From Dolomedes plantarius (taxonomy: Eukaryota; Arthropoda; Arachnida; Araneae; Dolomedidae): a stretch of 64,000 nt of DNA. The stretch's first letter is position 1. The number at the start of each line of letters is the position of its first letter. The notes beneath the pieces were generated by a model. That model was given only the letters and a program-made list of their open reading frames with translations, was not told the DNA's origin and searched no databases. Both the position numbers and the translations under genes were made by a program. The stretch covers positions 139,299,034 to 139,363,033 of the forward strand of contig OU015496.1 of assembly GCA_907164885.2 (NCBI GenBank). The letters are read 5' to 3'. This document shows, one piece after another, positions 9,616 to 21,247 of this stretch.

Positions 9616-11838
9616 TTACATTTACCTTTAATGAATCGCGTTTCAAAGTCAAAATCTGCTAAGGAACATAACCAACGGGCGGTACGGGATGTGGGGTTTT
9701 TAAGTTTCAAGGCATGAGTAAGGGCGGCATGATCCGTAAACAATAAAAATTTTGAATTAAAAAGATAACATTTGAAATAATTGACTGCCCAAACTACCGC
9801 TAAAAGCTCGCGCTCTGTCGCCAAATACCGCGTTTCTACCTCTTTTAATTTACGGCTTGCAAACGCCACAGGGCGAAGAAAATTAGCCTCATCCAACTGT
9901 GCTAAGACTGCACCTGAGGCAAAACCCGAAGAATCAGTGTAAAGAATGAATGGCTTGTCTAGCTCGGGAAGTTTTAAAGTAGGGATAGCAGCAAGTCCCG
10001 CACGTAAATCGTCAAATTCCGCCTGCGCTTCTCTAGTCCAAAAAAATTTTCCTCTGTCTTTAGTTAAATTTGTTAAGTAGAGGGCTCTTTTAGAAAAATC
10101 CGGCAAAAACTTCCTGTAGAAATTCAAAGTGCCTAAAAAGCTGCGAACCTGCTTACGGGAAGTGGGAATTTTAAATTTCTTAATTATACTAACATTCCTA
10201 TCGGTAGGAGAAATCTGACCATTCTGAACTTTAAATCCCAGAAAAGTAATAGATGTTTTAAAAAATGAACACTTACTGGGTTTTAATTTTAAATTATGCT
10301 GCCTTAACCTATCAAAAACAAGTTGAAGTTTCTTAAAATGGGACGGAATATCTTTTGAAGCGACGGCAATGTCGTCAATGTAAATTTGAATGGAGAGGTC
10401 ATTTAAATCGCCTAAAACAACGTTCATTAGCCTTTGAAAGGCGTTGGGACTTGTCCCAAGCCCAAAGGGACTACGGGTAAAATTAGAGACCTTTATGGGT
10501 TGAAATGGCAAGTTTGAATTGATCTTCCTCTTTGATTAACTGTTGAAAAAAACCAGAGGTCAAATCCAATGTTGAAAAAAAATTTGCACCGGATAAAGAG
10601 TCAATCGTCTCATTAATATTGGGAATGGGGAAAGAATCTTTAATTAACTTCTTATTTAATTTTCTAAAGTCGACCGCTAGCCGATAACCACCATCAGCTT
10701 TTTTAACGAGCATAACCGGCGCTGCAAACTCAGACGTTGAGGGGACTAAAATTCCACTTTCTAATAAAATATTTAACTGATCGTTCATCTCATTCCTTAA
10801 ATGATACAGCACTCTATACGGCTTAGACTTTACGGGCACATCATCAATTAAATTGATATTATGGGGAACCGTTGAACAACCCGAGAGATCTAAAACTGAG
10901 GCAGCAATAACATCCGAGTTGCGATTTAAAAAATTTTGAACTTTAAGTTTTAAAGGGGAAGACAAATGGTTAAGGTCAAATTTAGTGTCCCAAGTTAAAT
11001 CAGCATGGTCCAAAGTGGCAATATCATTTTGCTCAACGTAATTTACATAATCCATTTTATTTACACTAAAAAGAGGTTCCACATAACCGAACTCTGAACC
11101 TTTATTTATATGTACGTGTTCAGCACCAAAATTTGCAATCCGAACAAAAAGAGACTGCTATTCATTTTTGCAAATGGCGTTAGCGACCAAAACATCTGAA
11201 ATACTAGTATTAGGGATAATTATAATTAAATCAGAATCAGATGGAAGGGGTGATTTCACCTTAGTCGGTATTATAATTTGCTTCCCTGGGGGTAAGATTA
11301 CTTTTAGAAAAATTTTTAATTTTCGGATCTTCTATACTAATAGCATTGACCTCCCTATCTACAGCAACATTAAAAGGGATACTCGTGGAATCGGGCCACA
11401 GAGTTTGATTATTTCTAAAATCAATAACAATATTATACTTCGTTAGGAAAGGAATCCCCAAAATGAAGTCAAAATTCTTGGAAATGGGACCCTGAGTTAC
11501 ATTAAAAATCTCACAACATTTAAAATTTGCAAAATCAAAAAACAACTGAGCTTGAGAGACAATTTTCACGGCATGCCCCGAAACAGTTCTAAGAGGAATG
11601 CTACACTTCTTGACACTTAATGATTTAAAATGATCACTTGCCTGGGTACCAATTAAATTTACAGAGCTACCCGAATCCAAAAGTGCCACAAAAATATTAT
11701 CCGAGGTATAAATATTGACAATGGGAAGATTAAAAAACTGAGGGCTAACCATGGTGAAAAAATTCTCAGCGTGTGGCCAGTCTGAAGGCCCCTTTCTATC
11801 ACTAAGCTGGCTACTTAATGAGGGCTCTAGTAGTTTAA
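9616..11838 (-). pseudogene. pol: Decayed Pol of the older Gypsy element (protease, RT, part of RNase H)
   Basis: The protease segment (11261-11752) has LLDSGSSVNLIG. The RT/RNase H segments (10483-11082 and 9616-10511) contain LDLTSGF, YIDD (YIDDIAVAS) and YTDSSG. Damage visible by comparison with the young element: a frameshift near 11300-11312, an in-frame TAG at 11158-11160, a frameshift near 10490, and truncation at 9616 by the inserted LTR just after the conserved GKCN. The open frame that reads on into the LTR to 9558 adds only LTR-encoded residues. Confidence 0.9.
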
Positions 11839-13095
11839 ATTCCGTTGATTAAAATTTGTGCCATTTTCCCTGAAATTCCCTCGCCCTCTAAAATTATTAA
11901 CTTGTTGTGAATTTTCTTCTTCAAAATGGACCCATCTTTGTTGACCCTGAAAATTCTGCTGGGGAGTGAAGTTTTGGTTATAAACAGTTTGGCTACCTCT
12001 GAATTGAGGACTAGGGGACCTGCCATAATCGCCCCTCTCCCGCCTCGGTGACCTATACGAATTTCCCCTCGCGAAATGATTGATCTCCCTGCTAGGGGAC
12101 TGCTCAAAATTTCGCCACCCACGGCTGGGAGACCTGGCAAAATTTTGCGGCGGCTGATATCTCGGACTAGGCTGACCTCGGAACGCGGAACCCCACTCAG
12201 AATTACGCTCGCGCTGGGGACACTGATTTCTTCGGTGACCCAGCTGCTTACAGAGGAAACATCTGCCTTGAGGCGGAGCCTGCAGTGGTGGGGTAATCGC
12301 TAGATTTTCCAACTTTGTGGAAAGAAGGCTGACCGATTCCTGGAGCTTTACTACTATATTCTCCAACTTTGTTTGCCTATCCCCGCTGAAAGCACCTTTT
12401 TCCTGACCAATGGCATACACCACCGCTGGTGTCTCCGGCTCTAGCATAGCACCCACCTCCTTCATAGCCCTCTCTTCCAGACATGCTATGTCTATTAATT
12501 CCTGCAGCTTTTCGGGATTCCTAGCTATGACCGCTCTACGTATGGGGGGTAACAAGTTTTTTAACAACATGGCCATTAGCCACTGCTCCTCCATCTCTTT
12601 TCTCGTCGCATCAGGTAAATTATGGGTTTTGATAAGTACTTTCACTTTCGACCTCGCTATAGCCAAAAATTCTTTGACTGGGGTGTGCTTATCTTGTTTA
12701 AATGCCCAAAATTCGGCCAATAGGGTTGCCGGGTCCTTTTCGCTTTCGAATCTCTCTCCCAAAATCCTGAATAGGTCCTTTACCGAACCAATTTCTTCCC
12801 TAAAGTTTGTAAAAACCATTTGGGCTTGCCCAGCAAGCCGCTGCTGATCAGCAAAAAATTGGTCTTCTGGGGACAACTGTAAAAATTTAACTATTTCCTC
12901 AAATTTATTTTTAAATCGAGAAAAGTGGAAATGTGGATCCGCACCAGTAAAGGTCGGAATTAACTCTAAGTGATTTAGCAGAAGATCACGCCTCTGGAAG
13001 GTTATAGCCCCTAAAACCTGCTGTGCCTCATCACTTGCTACATCCCCCCTCTCACTATCGGCCGTACACTGCTCGGAACCAACTGAGTCAGGCAT
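11827..13095 (-). CDS. gag: Gag of the older Gypsy element, still open
   Basis: 422 codons, alignable over its length to the young gag. Contains IPTFTGADPHFHF, a CCHC knuckle (CFLCKQLGHRRNQC, CX2CX4HX4C) and an Arg/Ser/Pro-rich tail with repeated SPSR/RSPSP motifs. The slippery heptamer T-TTA-AAC (11833-11839) lies two codons before the stop. Although pol is broken, gag carries no stop, so this copy could still make Gag protein. Confidence 0.88.
   Translation of the reverse strand: MPDSVGSEQCTADSERGDVASDEAQQVLGAITFQRRDLLLNHLELIPTFTGADPHFHFSRFKNKFEEIVKFLQLSPEDQFFADQQRLAGQAQMVFTNFREEIGSVKDLFRILGERFESEKDPATLLAEFWAFKQDKHTPVKEFLAIARSKVKVLIKTHNLPDATRKEMEEQWLMAMLLKNLLPPIRRAVIARNPEKLQELIDIACLEERAMKEVGAMLEPETPAVVYAIGQEKGAFSGDRQTKLENIVVKLQESVSLLSTKLENLAITPPLQAPPQGRCFLCKQLGHRRNQCPQRERNSEWGSAFRGQPSPRYQPPQNFARSPSRGWRNFEQSPSREINHFARGNSYRSPRRERGDYGRSPSPQFRGSQTVYNQNFTPQQNFQGQQRWVHFEEENSQQVNNFRGRGNFRENGTNFNQRNLNY
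11833..11839 (-). promoter_or_regulatory. Probable -1 frameshift site in older Gypsy element
   Basis: Gag-frame codons AAT TTA AAC TAC TAG. The -1 frame continues into sequence homologous to the start of the young element's pol. Conservation of the heptamer between two diverged copies supports function. Confidence 0.7.
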
Positions 13096-13461
13096 TACTA
13101 AAAGAACAAATTACCCCTCAAACAGAAAAAGAGCACCCCAACATTTCTCTCACAAGTACACTATAAGGAAATCATCCCCCAAAATTTTTTCACATACAAC
13201 ATGATTAAAATACACATTTTAAACAATTATACACTTTAAACAATACAACAAAATCAATGAAATAAATCCCCCAAGGTACACATAAGAACACTTAAATACA
13301 TTCATTAAACATATCATCATCATAATCAATTAAACTTTAACTAAATTTCAATTATCCTCTTTCTTTAACATTTCATTAATTAAACAAAAAAAAATTTCTC
13401 CTTTAAAGTTTAATTTTTTTTTTACTGAGAGCCAACATCAACATTGTGTTAAACCCAGAAA
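13096..13461 (-). other. 5' leader of the older Gypsy element
   Basis: AT-rich non-coding leader between gag and the primer-binding site. It has the same ATCCCCCAAAAT-like blocks (about 13165 and 13266) seen in the young element's leader. Confidence 0.6.
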
Positions 13462-13475
13462 GGTCAACGACACCA
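13462..13475 (-). promoter_or_regulatory. Primer-binding site of the older Gypsy element
   Basis: Sense TGGTGTCGTTGACC. It resembles the tRNA-His complement (TGGTGCCGTGAC) with one substitution and one extra base, and lies three bases from the LTR start at 13479. Confidence 0.5.
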
Positions 13476-13478
13476 TTT

Positions 13479-14416
13479 TGTTATGACTGCTACAAGATTA
13501 AATTAAATTAAAGCAGTTTACAGAAAACGACTTCCCCGCAAAAGAGGCGACCTAAAATAGACCCCAAAAAACAACATCTCCAAAATCAGAAATAAAACTT
13601 GCTGCAATAGAATTATAGAAGAAAAATAAAACTTAAATTCCAATGACCAAAAAAAAAAAAAAGGCATGACAATTATATTTTAAACTTAACAATATTTTAT
13701 TCAGACATTACATGATTTAACGTTACAATCATTATTACCCTTAAGACCATCCTCATCATAAATTAAAACTACGCTTATGCAATTCCTTATATATATATAT
13801 ATATATGTAATATCGGCGACATGGAGGAACAAATAACAGGCCAGAGTGGATGACGTCGCCGATACACATGATGACAAACCGAGCATTTTCCCGCAAAGAC
13901 TCCCAACGCAGACACAGGAACCACAGATACGTAATTGAATCTAAAGCATTTTATTAAGTTTTCCAAGTCGTCCGCCCGGGATTATATGACAGACCGATTC
14001 TTACAGAGTGTGTCTAATTTTAGACACCAGATAGTTTTAAAGGTTCATCTCATCACGTGATTAAAGGGTGTGTCTTAATAGCTGATTGGTTAAAAGTTAG
14101 TATTGATGCGCAGAACTGATTTACTCTCTAGTGACGCCACGCAACTTTAGTTTTCGAGTCAACATTCAGCCATTTAATATTTTCTCTCGAGGTTATTAGA
14201 ACTTAGAATCAAAAGTGAAATTAGTTTCGAACGCCGCAGGGAATTTAGAATAATGTTAGATTTTAAAATGGAATTTAACGCGAATGCCCAAAGGGAATTA
14301 CCTGTTTCAAGGAATTAAAAAAGGGTTTGTAATTTGGAATAGTAAAGTGAGGAATTAATAGTTTTTAAATGTTAAGATTGTTGAATTAAGAAATTACTAG
14401 TTTTTAATATTATAGA
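13479..14416 (-). repeat. LTR-like sequence of the older Gypsy element (outer boundary uncertain)
   Basis: Starts TGTTATGA after the primer-binding site. Complements of AATAAA lie near 13690 and 13944. A (TA)n tract (about 13788-13806) is followed by an inverted repeat, TATCGGCGAC (13810-13819) against GTCGCCGATA (about 13854-13863). Bases 14239-14409 are identical to 18644-18814, while the flanking 13930-14238 is only loosely similar to 18340-18643. After 14416 comes ATATTCCCCCCG, resembling the complement of a polypurine tract, so this may also be the 3' LTR of a further element to the right. Confidence 0.55.
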
Positions 14417-15005
14417 ATATTCCCCCCGTCCGAGAAGAGGCTGACCTACAATGCCTGCATTGGAGGGCAGACTCACTCAGATGAGTGAGAAGAATGGGCA
14501 TTAAAAAATTTGGAATAAGTTAACGTATCAATTTCAATTAAAGTTAAATTGCAAAAAATTTTTTTAAAGATCACGTGATGAGCTGACATAGCAACATTAT
14601 CAAATTTACTGAAAAATATATATAAAATCACTAAAAAGAAGGACACATAATATTAAATTGAAGATTCTACATAAGTATGTATTTGAAACCTGTTGAATAG
14701 GGACGTCTCCCCACACAACAAAATCTCAGAAAAAAAAATCAATTAAATTTAACTAAATACAAAAAAAAAACTAACTTGAGTCGACTCACACAAATAATAG
14801 AATATAACAATGAAAATATCAAAATCAACAAACAAACATGTTAAGTAAATGGAATAGAACATGACAATAATAATTTGAAGTTGTTGTACTTTCCTCCTCA
14901 ACTCTCACAACATTGGGGTGAGTCCAAAAAAGTTTGTAAGGTACACATGGTAGCTTATAGTTCACGTTCCTTATTATGTTAGCTACAGTATGTTGCTTGA
15001 GAAAA

Positions 15006-15320
15006 GTACAAAAAAAAAAATCACAGTTCGGTAGGTTCTGTGACCCATCATCTCGCAAGTGCAGAATACCCAAAAAAATTTACAATATCTTGGCTTAAAT
15101 AAAAAAAAAGTCCTTTGTAGTTGGGTACAAAAAAAAAATCACAGTCTTTTTAGTGCTGTGTTATTTCTGCTTCACAAACGTAGAATACATAAACATCACA
15201 TTATCTCGACTTGTTTACATATAAAGAAAATTAGTTCTTTAGTTATATAATAAAAATCACAGTTTATAATAAAAATCACACTTTCAATAAAAATCACAAG
15301 ATTTAATAAAATCACACTTC
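15006..15320. repeat. Tandem repeats containing the AAAATCACA motif
   Basis: Two imperfect units of about 120 bp (about 15006-15126 and 15127-15250) both open with GTACAAAAAAAAAATCACAG and share CAGAATA/TAGAATA and ATCTYG blocks. They are followed by four short units of the form AATAAAATCACA or ATAAAAATCACA (15250-15320). Confidence 0.6.
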
Positions 15321-17855
15321 AAATATATCAATTGTACATAAAAATTACAAAACATATCACTCATTATCTAGTTTTCGTATCTTTATTTATCTCATTATTT
15401 TTTCTTAATATCCATTATCTCCTTTATTTCAATATTACTTATTATCAACAAAAATCTCTTTTTAATATCTTTTATATTTCTTATTATTCTCATTTCATCA
15501 TTTCTTATATTCATTTTATTTCGACAATATTTATTCATTCCAAAATTCTATTCAATATTCTTTAATTATACTTATTCATATTTATTCTAACTTTATTTAT
15601 TAATTCTCAATACTTTTCACTTTATTTTCAAATTATTTATCTACTATTCATTTTTGTACATTTATTATAAGTTTATGTGGATCCATTTCCTTGTTTTGAA
15701 GGTACCTTGTTGTATGTGTGTTCCCCAACTCTTAGTCTCAAATTCTTTAATTCTACCTCTAAGCAGTGAGGGTTGTGTTTCTGTTTGTGTAACAAGTGGG
15801 TTTTCTTTCTCCATATTGTTCTCTGATTAATAAGGAGGAAGAGTCTTTTAGCCGTACAGTGGACTAACCGTAAATCTCCGACAGAATATGACTGCGTTGA
15901 AAAACAGCATCTTGCATAGTACACAGATGGAGAAAAAGGAAAAGGTGCAGTTGTCATACCTGTGGGAGTATAATATATAGAAATGGGAGGACAAAAGGAG
16001 TGGCCATCCCAGCCCTGTTTTAGTCATTACTCAAGCATATAATCTTCAGCACTTTAAGTGACTGAGTTGTTGAATTAAAAACAAATAGTAAAAAAAATTA
16101 ATAAGATCTTAAACAGTTGGGACGGCATCCAACGCGCTTGTAGAGTTGGGTGATAGGAAAGTGTATTCAAGAAATAGGAAATTTACTGAAAGGTTAAAGA
16201 AGTAGAGTTGTCATAGTCGGTGTTTAAATTGAGATCCAAAAAAAAAAATTCACATATAATAGTATTCTTAAGAAGAAAGTTTAAGTTAGACAGTTTTTTT
16301 TTATATATCTTTAGTAGGACAACACATAATTAATTATATCAATTAAAAAAAATATATAATGATGTTAAGCATCACATAGAAAAGAAAGAAAAATGGATCT
16401 AATGTTTGTCATTATTCGTGGTGTAGTTTTAAGTTCTCTGGTGCATTATAATATCTCAATCTGCAAGCATGGACAATTTCAGAATCTCGTTTAGTGTGAA
16501 AGTTTTGTTTATCAATTTTATATTCAATAGAATCCAAAATACACAACATATGAAAGTATTAAACACACAATAATAAAATACTCCTAATACCAATAATAAT
16601 AATAATAATACCTTAATATTCTCTATCAATTGCCATAATTTAATGTTAATGTTCAAATTTCAAACTATTATTCTATCAGTTGACACAAATAATCAAAATT
16701 CTTTTACCAATAACCATCTCAGTTTTAATAAGTTAATCATGAAATCGATAAACCAAAAACAATTTTTCTTTTCTTATATTACATTTTGGTATGAATCCTC
16801 GCTGTAAAGTTCCCAAATATTCATCATTTGTATTTAATATCTTAAAACATATTTCTCATTATAATATTATCAATCCTATTTATTGATTATTCTTCATTAT
16901 TTCTTTTTCGAGAATTTTCTGGGGCGGATGAACCAAATATAACATACAATGGTTTTTTAATTCTCCAATTGTGGTTTTTTGGCACCCTAAGTCATGTTAT
17001 AAAGACGTTCCGTTTATGAAAATCGTAAAACGCCTTTTAACTGTCAATTGAACCTCCAGAAATCTCCTTTACTTAAATTCGTAGAACAATTTACGAGGTT
17101 TCAACATCAAATGTAATATTTCAATATACCAAATTAAATACTTAAATTCTTAAAACACTTATAATCTCTATATATAGTAAATATTCATGTGGCTAGCAAT
17201 GAAATTTAAATACACAAAACTTAAATTATAATCCTTCACTTGAAACCAAACCCCGAAATCAAAACCAAATTTATAACGCACGAGAAAACAGAAGTACATC
17301 ATGATTAAAAATAACTGAAAACATTTTAAAAATATATACGATTCATGTTTACAGAAGCCAGATAACTAACTATATCAAATTTATATTAAGCAAAATCATT
17401 ATTAAATTTCGTTAAAATTTGTTCTAATTGTATCAGAGTATCAATATCATTAAAATCCCAATATTTAAACATTACACACAAATTTTCATTTAACATTCTA
17501 AGAACTTTTAAAATTTCATTGACAATCTGTCTTACCTTTAATTTTATGTTGATTTAAGACCGAATTTTATTATATGGAACAAAATAAATTTACTTTAGTG
17601 AAGATTTACCGCAGATTATTACATATTTTTCTGCAAATCCAAAAGCTGGAATAAGTTGCTGATGCAGGAACATTTTTCCTCTTCTCTGAAGCACCATTGG
17701 AGAGACACACAAAATAAATTTTTATTTAAAAAAAAAGAAAAGATGATCACGCTGTTTGACAAAACACCGCACGATAGAACGCTTTTCACTAAGGAGAACA
17801 TGGCTGGAAATTAACTTTCGATTTCGCGCACACTCTTGTTGAAGATACTCGCGAA

Positions 17856-17980
17856 GAATTTAAATCCGCAGTCACTGGTCGTCACACGGCAAGAAAAAAA
17901 AATAAAAGAAGCACATTTTGAAATCCGGATAGAAGAACGATGAATTTAAATCCGCAATTGCTGGTCATCACACGGCAAGA
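17856..17980. repeat. Two-copy direct repeat, 84-bp spacing
   Basis: Two copies of about 38 bp (17856-17893 and 17940-17980) share GAATTTAAATCCGCA and CACACGGCAAGA. They sit next to the LTR-like block at 18.2 kb. Function unknown. Confidence 0.6.
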
Positions 17981-18246
17981 CGAGAGAAGAGAGAAAAAAA
18001 AATAGGAGCGTCGAAGGCGCACAAAATTTTACGATGTACTCCCGCTTATTTCGTTGGAAAGACATTGGGAGCTAACGCGCCACATCCCATGGCTGACGGG
18101 AACTCCGAAATTATCCAGCGTAGACGAAATGTTGTTGAAGACATGGCGGAGACCGGGACACTCTGATTCTGTTGTTTGCGCTCGGGTTGAATCGGAAAAA
18201 AAATTACTGCCTGTGTCTGATGGGAAGGTATTCCAGCCGACTTTCT

Positions 18247-18810
18247 TGTAACATACTGGACAACCCAAGGAAAGAATGGGCGTCCAGCACATCACGGGGA
18301 ATGAAGAGTAGTCGTGGCTATGATAATAATCGACGCAGCAAGTTACAGCATTATACTAGTTTTTATTTCGTCTGAAATACGTCTTCCCAAGTCAGTTACA
18401 TGATCAAAAAGCGTACATGTACGTGATCCCAAACCTTATATAAACTCATCTCGTCATGTGATCGTAGTAGGGTTTAATTGGTTAAAAGTTAAGAAAAGGC
18501 GTGACAAATGCGCTACAGCGTTTAATTTTCTGCCCACGCTACGCCAGTTTAGTTTTCATTTAAAACAGGCAGCCATTTAATTTTTTCCACTAGAGGCCTT
18601 TTAGGACTTAGATTTGAAAACGAAAGTTAGCTCGTACGCCCAAGGGAATTTAGAATAATGTTAGATTTTAAAATGGAATTTAACGCGAATGCCCAAAGGG
18701 AATTACCTGTTTCAAGGAATTAAAAAAGGGTTTGTAATTTGGAATAGTAAAGTGAGGAATTAATAGTTTTTAAATGTTAAGATTGTTGAATTAAGAAATT
18801 ACTAGTTTTT

Positions 18811-18864
<54 letters not shown>

Positions 18865-19760
18865 ATAAATACATTGATCACAATGGTTACACTCACATAT
18901 TACATAAGACGGGTGGCTGGTGACCGGTAGCTATTTAACACTTTATATGAGCTCATAATAAATAAAAAAAATGCATATTACCTAAGTTGATTTTAAGCTG
19001 TATATAAAAAAAGGTAGAAGAAGGAAGGAAAGGCAACATAGGAGAGCTCAAAGAAGGAAGGCATGCCACGTAGACTAAGGCCACTCTGGATCTTTCGGAG
19101 CAAGCATTCTTCATGGATTCCAAGAGCTCGGCATCTCGGACGGCCAAAAGGGTGACGATGTTTCATGGAGCTCCCGGCGAACCCGTCTGATTCTCTCATC
19201 TCGATTTACCCCCAGGAGCAAAACTTGTTTGTTCGCCCCCGCCTCGCCTGAGCTGTATCAAGGGTTACACGTAAAAAGAGGGCCACCTCACGCCTAGCAC
19301 TGAGGCCAGATGATTATTTCGAACGCCTATATTCTTTCATATTTGTGGGAGTTAAATGCCAAATTATTTTTTTCTTGAATTATTTCTTGGTCTCTGGTTA
19401 GATTTCATTCAATGACTTATTTGTTTTGTTGCACGGCGGACCCCGCCGTTCACAGCACTGTATTCTTCCGCGGAAGGGGCGGACGGATTAAGCAAGCGTT
19501 GGGAGAGTCATCAGCATTCCAAAGATCTGTTACAAAGATCTCTGCTTCACCCCTATAACGTGGGCCCTGCTAATGTGAGAGACTGGAAAAGGCGCACCAG
19601 TACGTATTGAATTACTGCTTAGCAACAGAGAGAAAGAAAAGTACCAAAGAATTTACATATTTTTAAGGGGAAAATGGAATACAAGAACATTTACCTTTAA
19701 ACATAATAATTTAAAATTTTAACTACCCACCAGCCAGCCGACAGTACAAATCAGCCACCT
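18247..19760 (-). repeat. LTR-like sequence related to the Gypsy LTRs
   Basis: Bases 18340-18814 match the LTR at 13930-14409, with 171 bp identical. Bases from 18870 to 19745 match the middle of the young LTR (about 375-1245): the GGCTGG box near 18913 against 408, GAGCTC plus an A-rich run, GCACTGTATTC at about 19455 against 963, and CCACCAGC near 19727. An expanded (TA)n tract (about 18813-18860) replaces the ATAAATATATAAAT stretch of the young LTR. Ends and target-site copies could not be fixed. Confidence 0.6.
18813..18860. repeat. (TA)n microsatellite inside LTR-like sequence
   Basis: About 23 TA units, in the position of the AT-rich run in the homologous LTR. Confidence 0.9.
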
Positions 19761-19835
19761 ATTGTTGCAATATAGTCTTTCTTGGTGTTGCAATTTGGGT
19801 GGCCAGCAGTGTATATATATGTGTGTATGTATATA

Positions 19836-21247
19836 CACTCATGGACAAAAAAATTAGCGCACCAAGAAATAATTGCGGGATCGTAACGAAACTTGCAATG
19901 AAGGTACATGTCGGGGAGATATACAAATGATTAGAAATGCAGCGTGATTGCGCATTACGTATAGCCGGCAGAGGGCGTTGAACATCGTACTCTGTGGAGT
20001 ATAAAACAGGTAACCAAAGCTTGTTTGAGTGTGCTGAATCATTTACAAAGGAAGAGCTGAGATAGACATGCCATTACGCCGTGTTCGAAGACAATATAAG
20101 CAATTGTCGCAGTTTGAGAGGGGGAGAATCGTCGGGATCATGGAAGCTGGGTGGTCAGCTAGGCGAGTAGCTCGTCAATTAGGCCGCTCTGATTGTGTTG
20201 AGAGGAGGTGTTGGGACCAGTGGACACGAGAGATGTCATGTACACGAAGACCAGGCTCAGGACGCCCTCGACAGACCAGTCGTCGAGAAGACGCAACATC
20301 GTAAGAAATGCACGCGTACAGCCAACTGCTTCATCGGCCGCCATCCAGGCACAGGTAGCACCTTCACTAGGGGCCTCTGTGTCTTCTCGAACCATACGAA
20401 GGCGCCTGGCTGAAGGACAGTTGGTATCGCGGCGCCCATTACGTGTGCTGACCTTGACGTCCACCCATCGACGCCTCCGTTTGGAGTTTTGCCGCGCACG
20501 AGGAAACTGGACTGCAGCGGAATGGAACAAGGTCGTCTTTAGCGACGAATCCAGATTCAATCTCGGCAGTGATGACAATCGTGTTCGTGTGTGGAGAGCC
20601 CGTGGTGAACGCTTCAATCTTGCCTTTGCTGTACAGCGACACATCGCTCTCACAGCTGGTGTGATGGTATGGGGTGCCATTGCCTACAATACACGGTCAC
20701 CCCTAGTATTGTTCCGTGGCACCATTACAGCCCAGCGGTATGTTCATGAAATCCTGCAACCACATGTGTTGCCACTCATGCAACGGCTCCCAGGAGCTAT
20801 TTTTCAACAAGACAATGCTCGGCCTCATACGGCAAGGGTGTCACAAGACTGTCTCCGCACTGTTACTACCCTTCCTTGGCCTGCCCGATCCCCAGATTTG
20901 TCTCCAATCGAGCATATCTGGGATCATTTGGGACGACGAGTTGGGCATCCCACGAGTTTGAACGAACTAGAGGCAAGGTTACAGCAAATGTGGAACGAAA
21001 TGTCTCGAGACATCATACAGAACTTGTATAACTCAATGCCCGACAGTATCACATTGTGCATTCGCGCTAGAGGGGGTCCAATACTCCACAGAGTACGATG
21101 TTCAACGCCCTCTACCGGCTATACGTAATGCGCAATCACGCTGCATTTCTAATCATTTGCATATCTCCCCGACATGTACCTTCATTGCAAGTTTCGTTAC
21201 GATCCCGCAATTATTTCTTGGTGCGCTAATTTTTTTGTCCATGAGTG
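19836..21247 (+). mobile_element. Tc1-type transposon with 167-bp inverted repeats
   Basis: Flanked by TA on both sides (19834-19835 and 21248-21249). The terminal inverted repeats 19836-20002 and 21081-21247 start CACTCATGGACAAAAAAATT and match over about 167 bp with roughly two mismatches. The right repeat overlaps the 3' end of the transposase reading frame. Length (1412 bp) is normal for Tc1. Confidence 0.93.
20068..21128 (+). pseudogene. Tc1 transposase with one frameshift
   Basis: The N-terminal part (20068-20304) has the paired DNA-binding helices (FERGRIVGIMEAGWSARRVA) and the GRPR box (GSGRPRQT). A one-base loss near 20291-20299 puts the rest in another frame (to 21128). That part has the DDE catalytic domain: FSDESRFN, IFQQDNARPHTA and SPDLSPIEHIWD. 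Spacing between the second Asp and the Glu is 32 residues, where 34 is usual for Tc1. The enzyme would cut and paste at TA sites. This copy cannot encode it in one frame. Confidence 0.92.

Larger units (their letters stand above)
9616..14416 (-). mobile_element. Older Ty3/Gypsy element, truncated by the young insertion
   Basis: Related to but diverged from the young element. Minus-strand order: LTR (from 13479; right boundary uncertain, up to about 14416), primer-binding site (13462-13475), leader, gag (11827-13095), broken pol (9616-11838). The integrase half of pol is absent because the young element's LTR begins at 9615. The remainder would lie left of base 1. Confidence 0.85.
14417..18246. 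other. AT-rich non-coding stretch, possible interior of a non-autonomous LTR element
   Basis: No ORF over 94 codons and none recognisable. It is bounded on the left by a polypurine-tract-like CCCCCC block (14422-14427) and on the right by LTR-like sequence sharing a 171-bp identical block with the left LTR. It contains diverged tandem units (15006-15250), a short A-rich repeat (15250-15320), pyrimidine-rich low-complexity DNA (about 15330-15660) and a GC-richer segment near 18000-18250. Confidence 0.4.

Noticed and set aside
18910..19745. GGTGGCTGGTGG...CCACCAGCC pairs in three places looked like transposon inverted repeats
   Set aside because: Comparison with the young LTR showed these are internal LTR boxes; true boundaries at 25692-27328 and 47347-48801 are set by TGTT...AACA ends and 4-bp duplications.
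20159..20680. 173-codon ORF on the minus strand
   Set aside because: Shadow frame of the Tc1 transposase.
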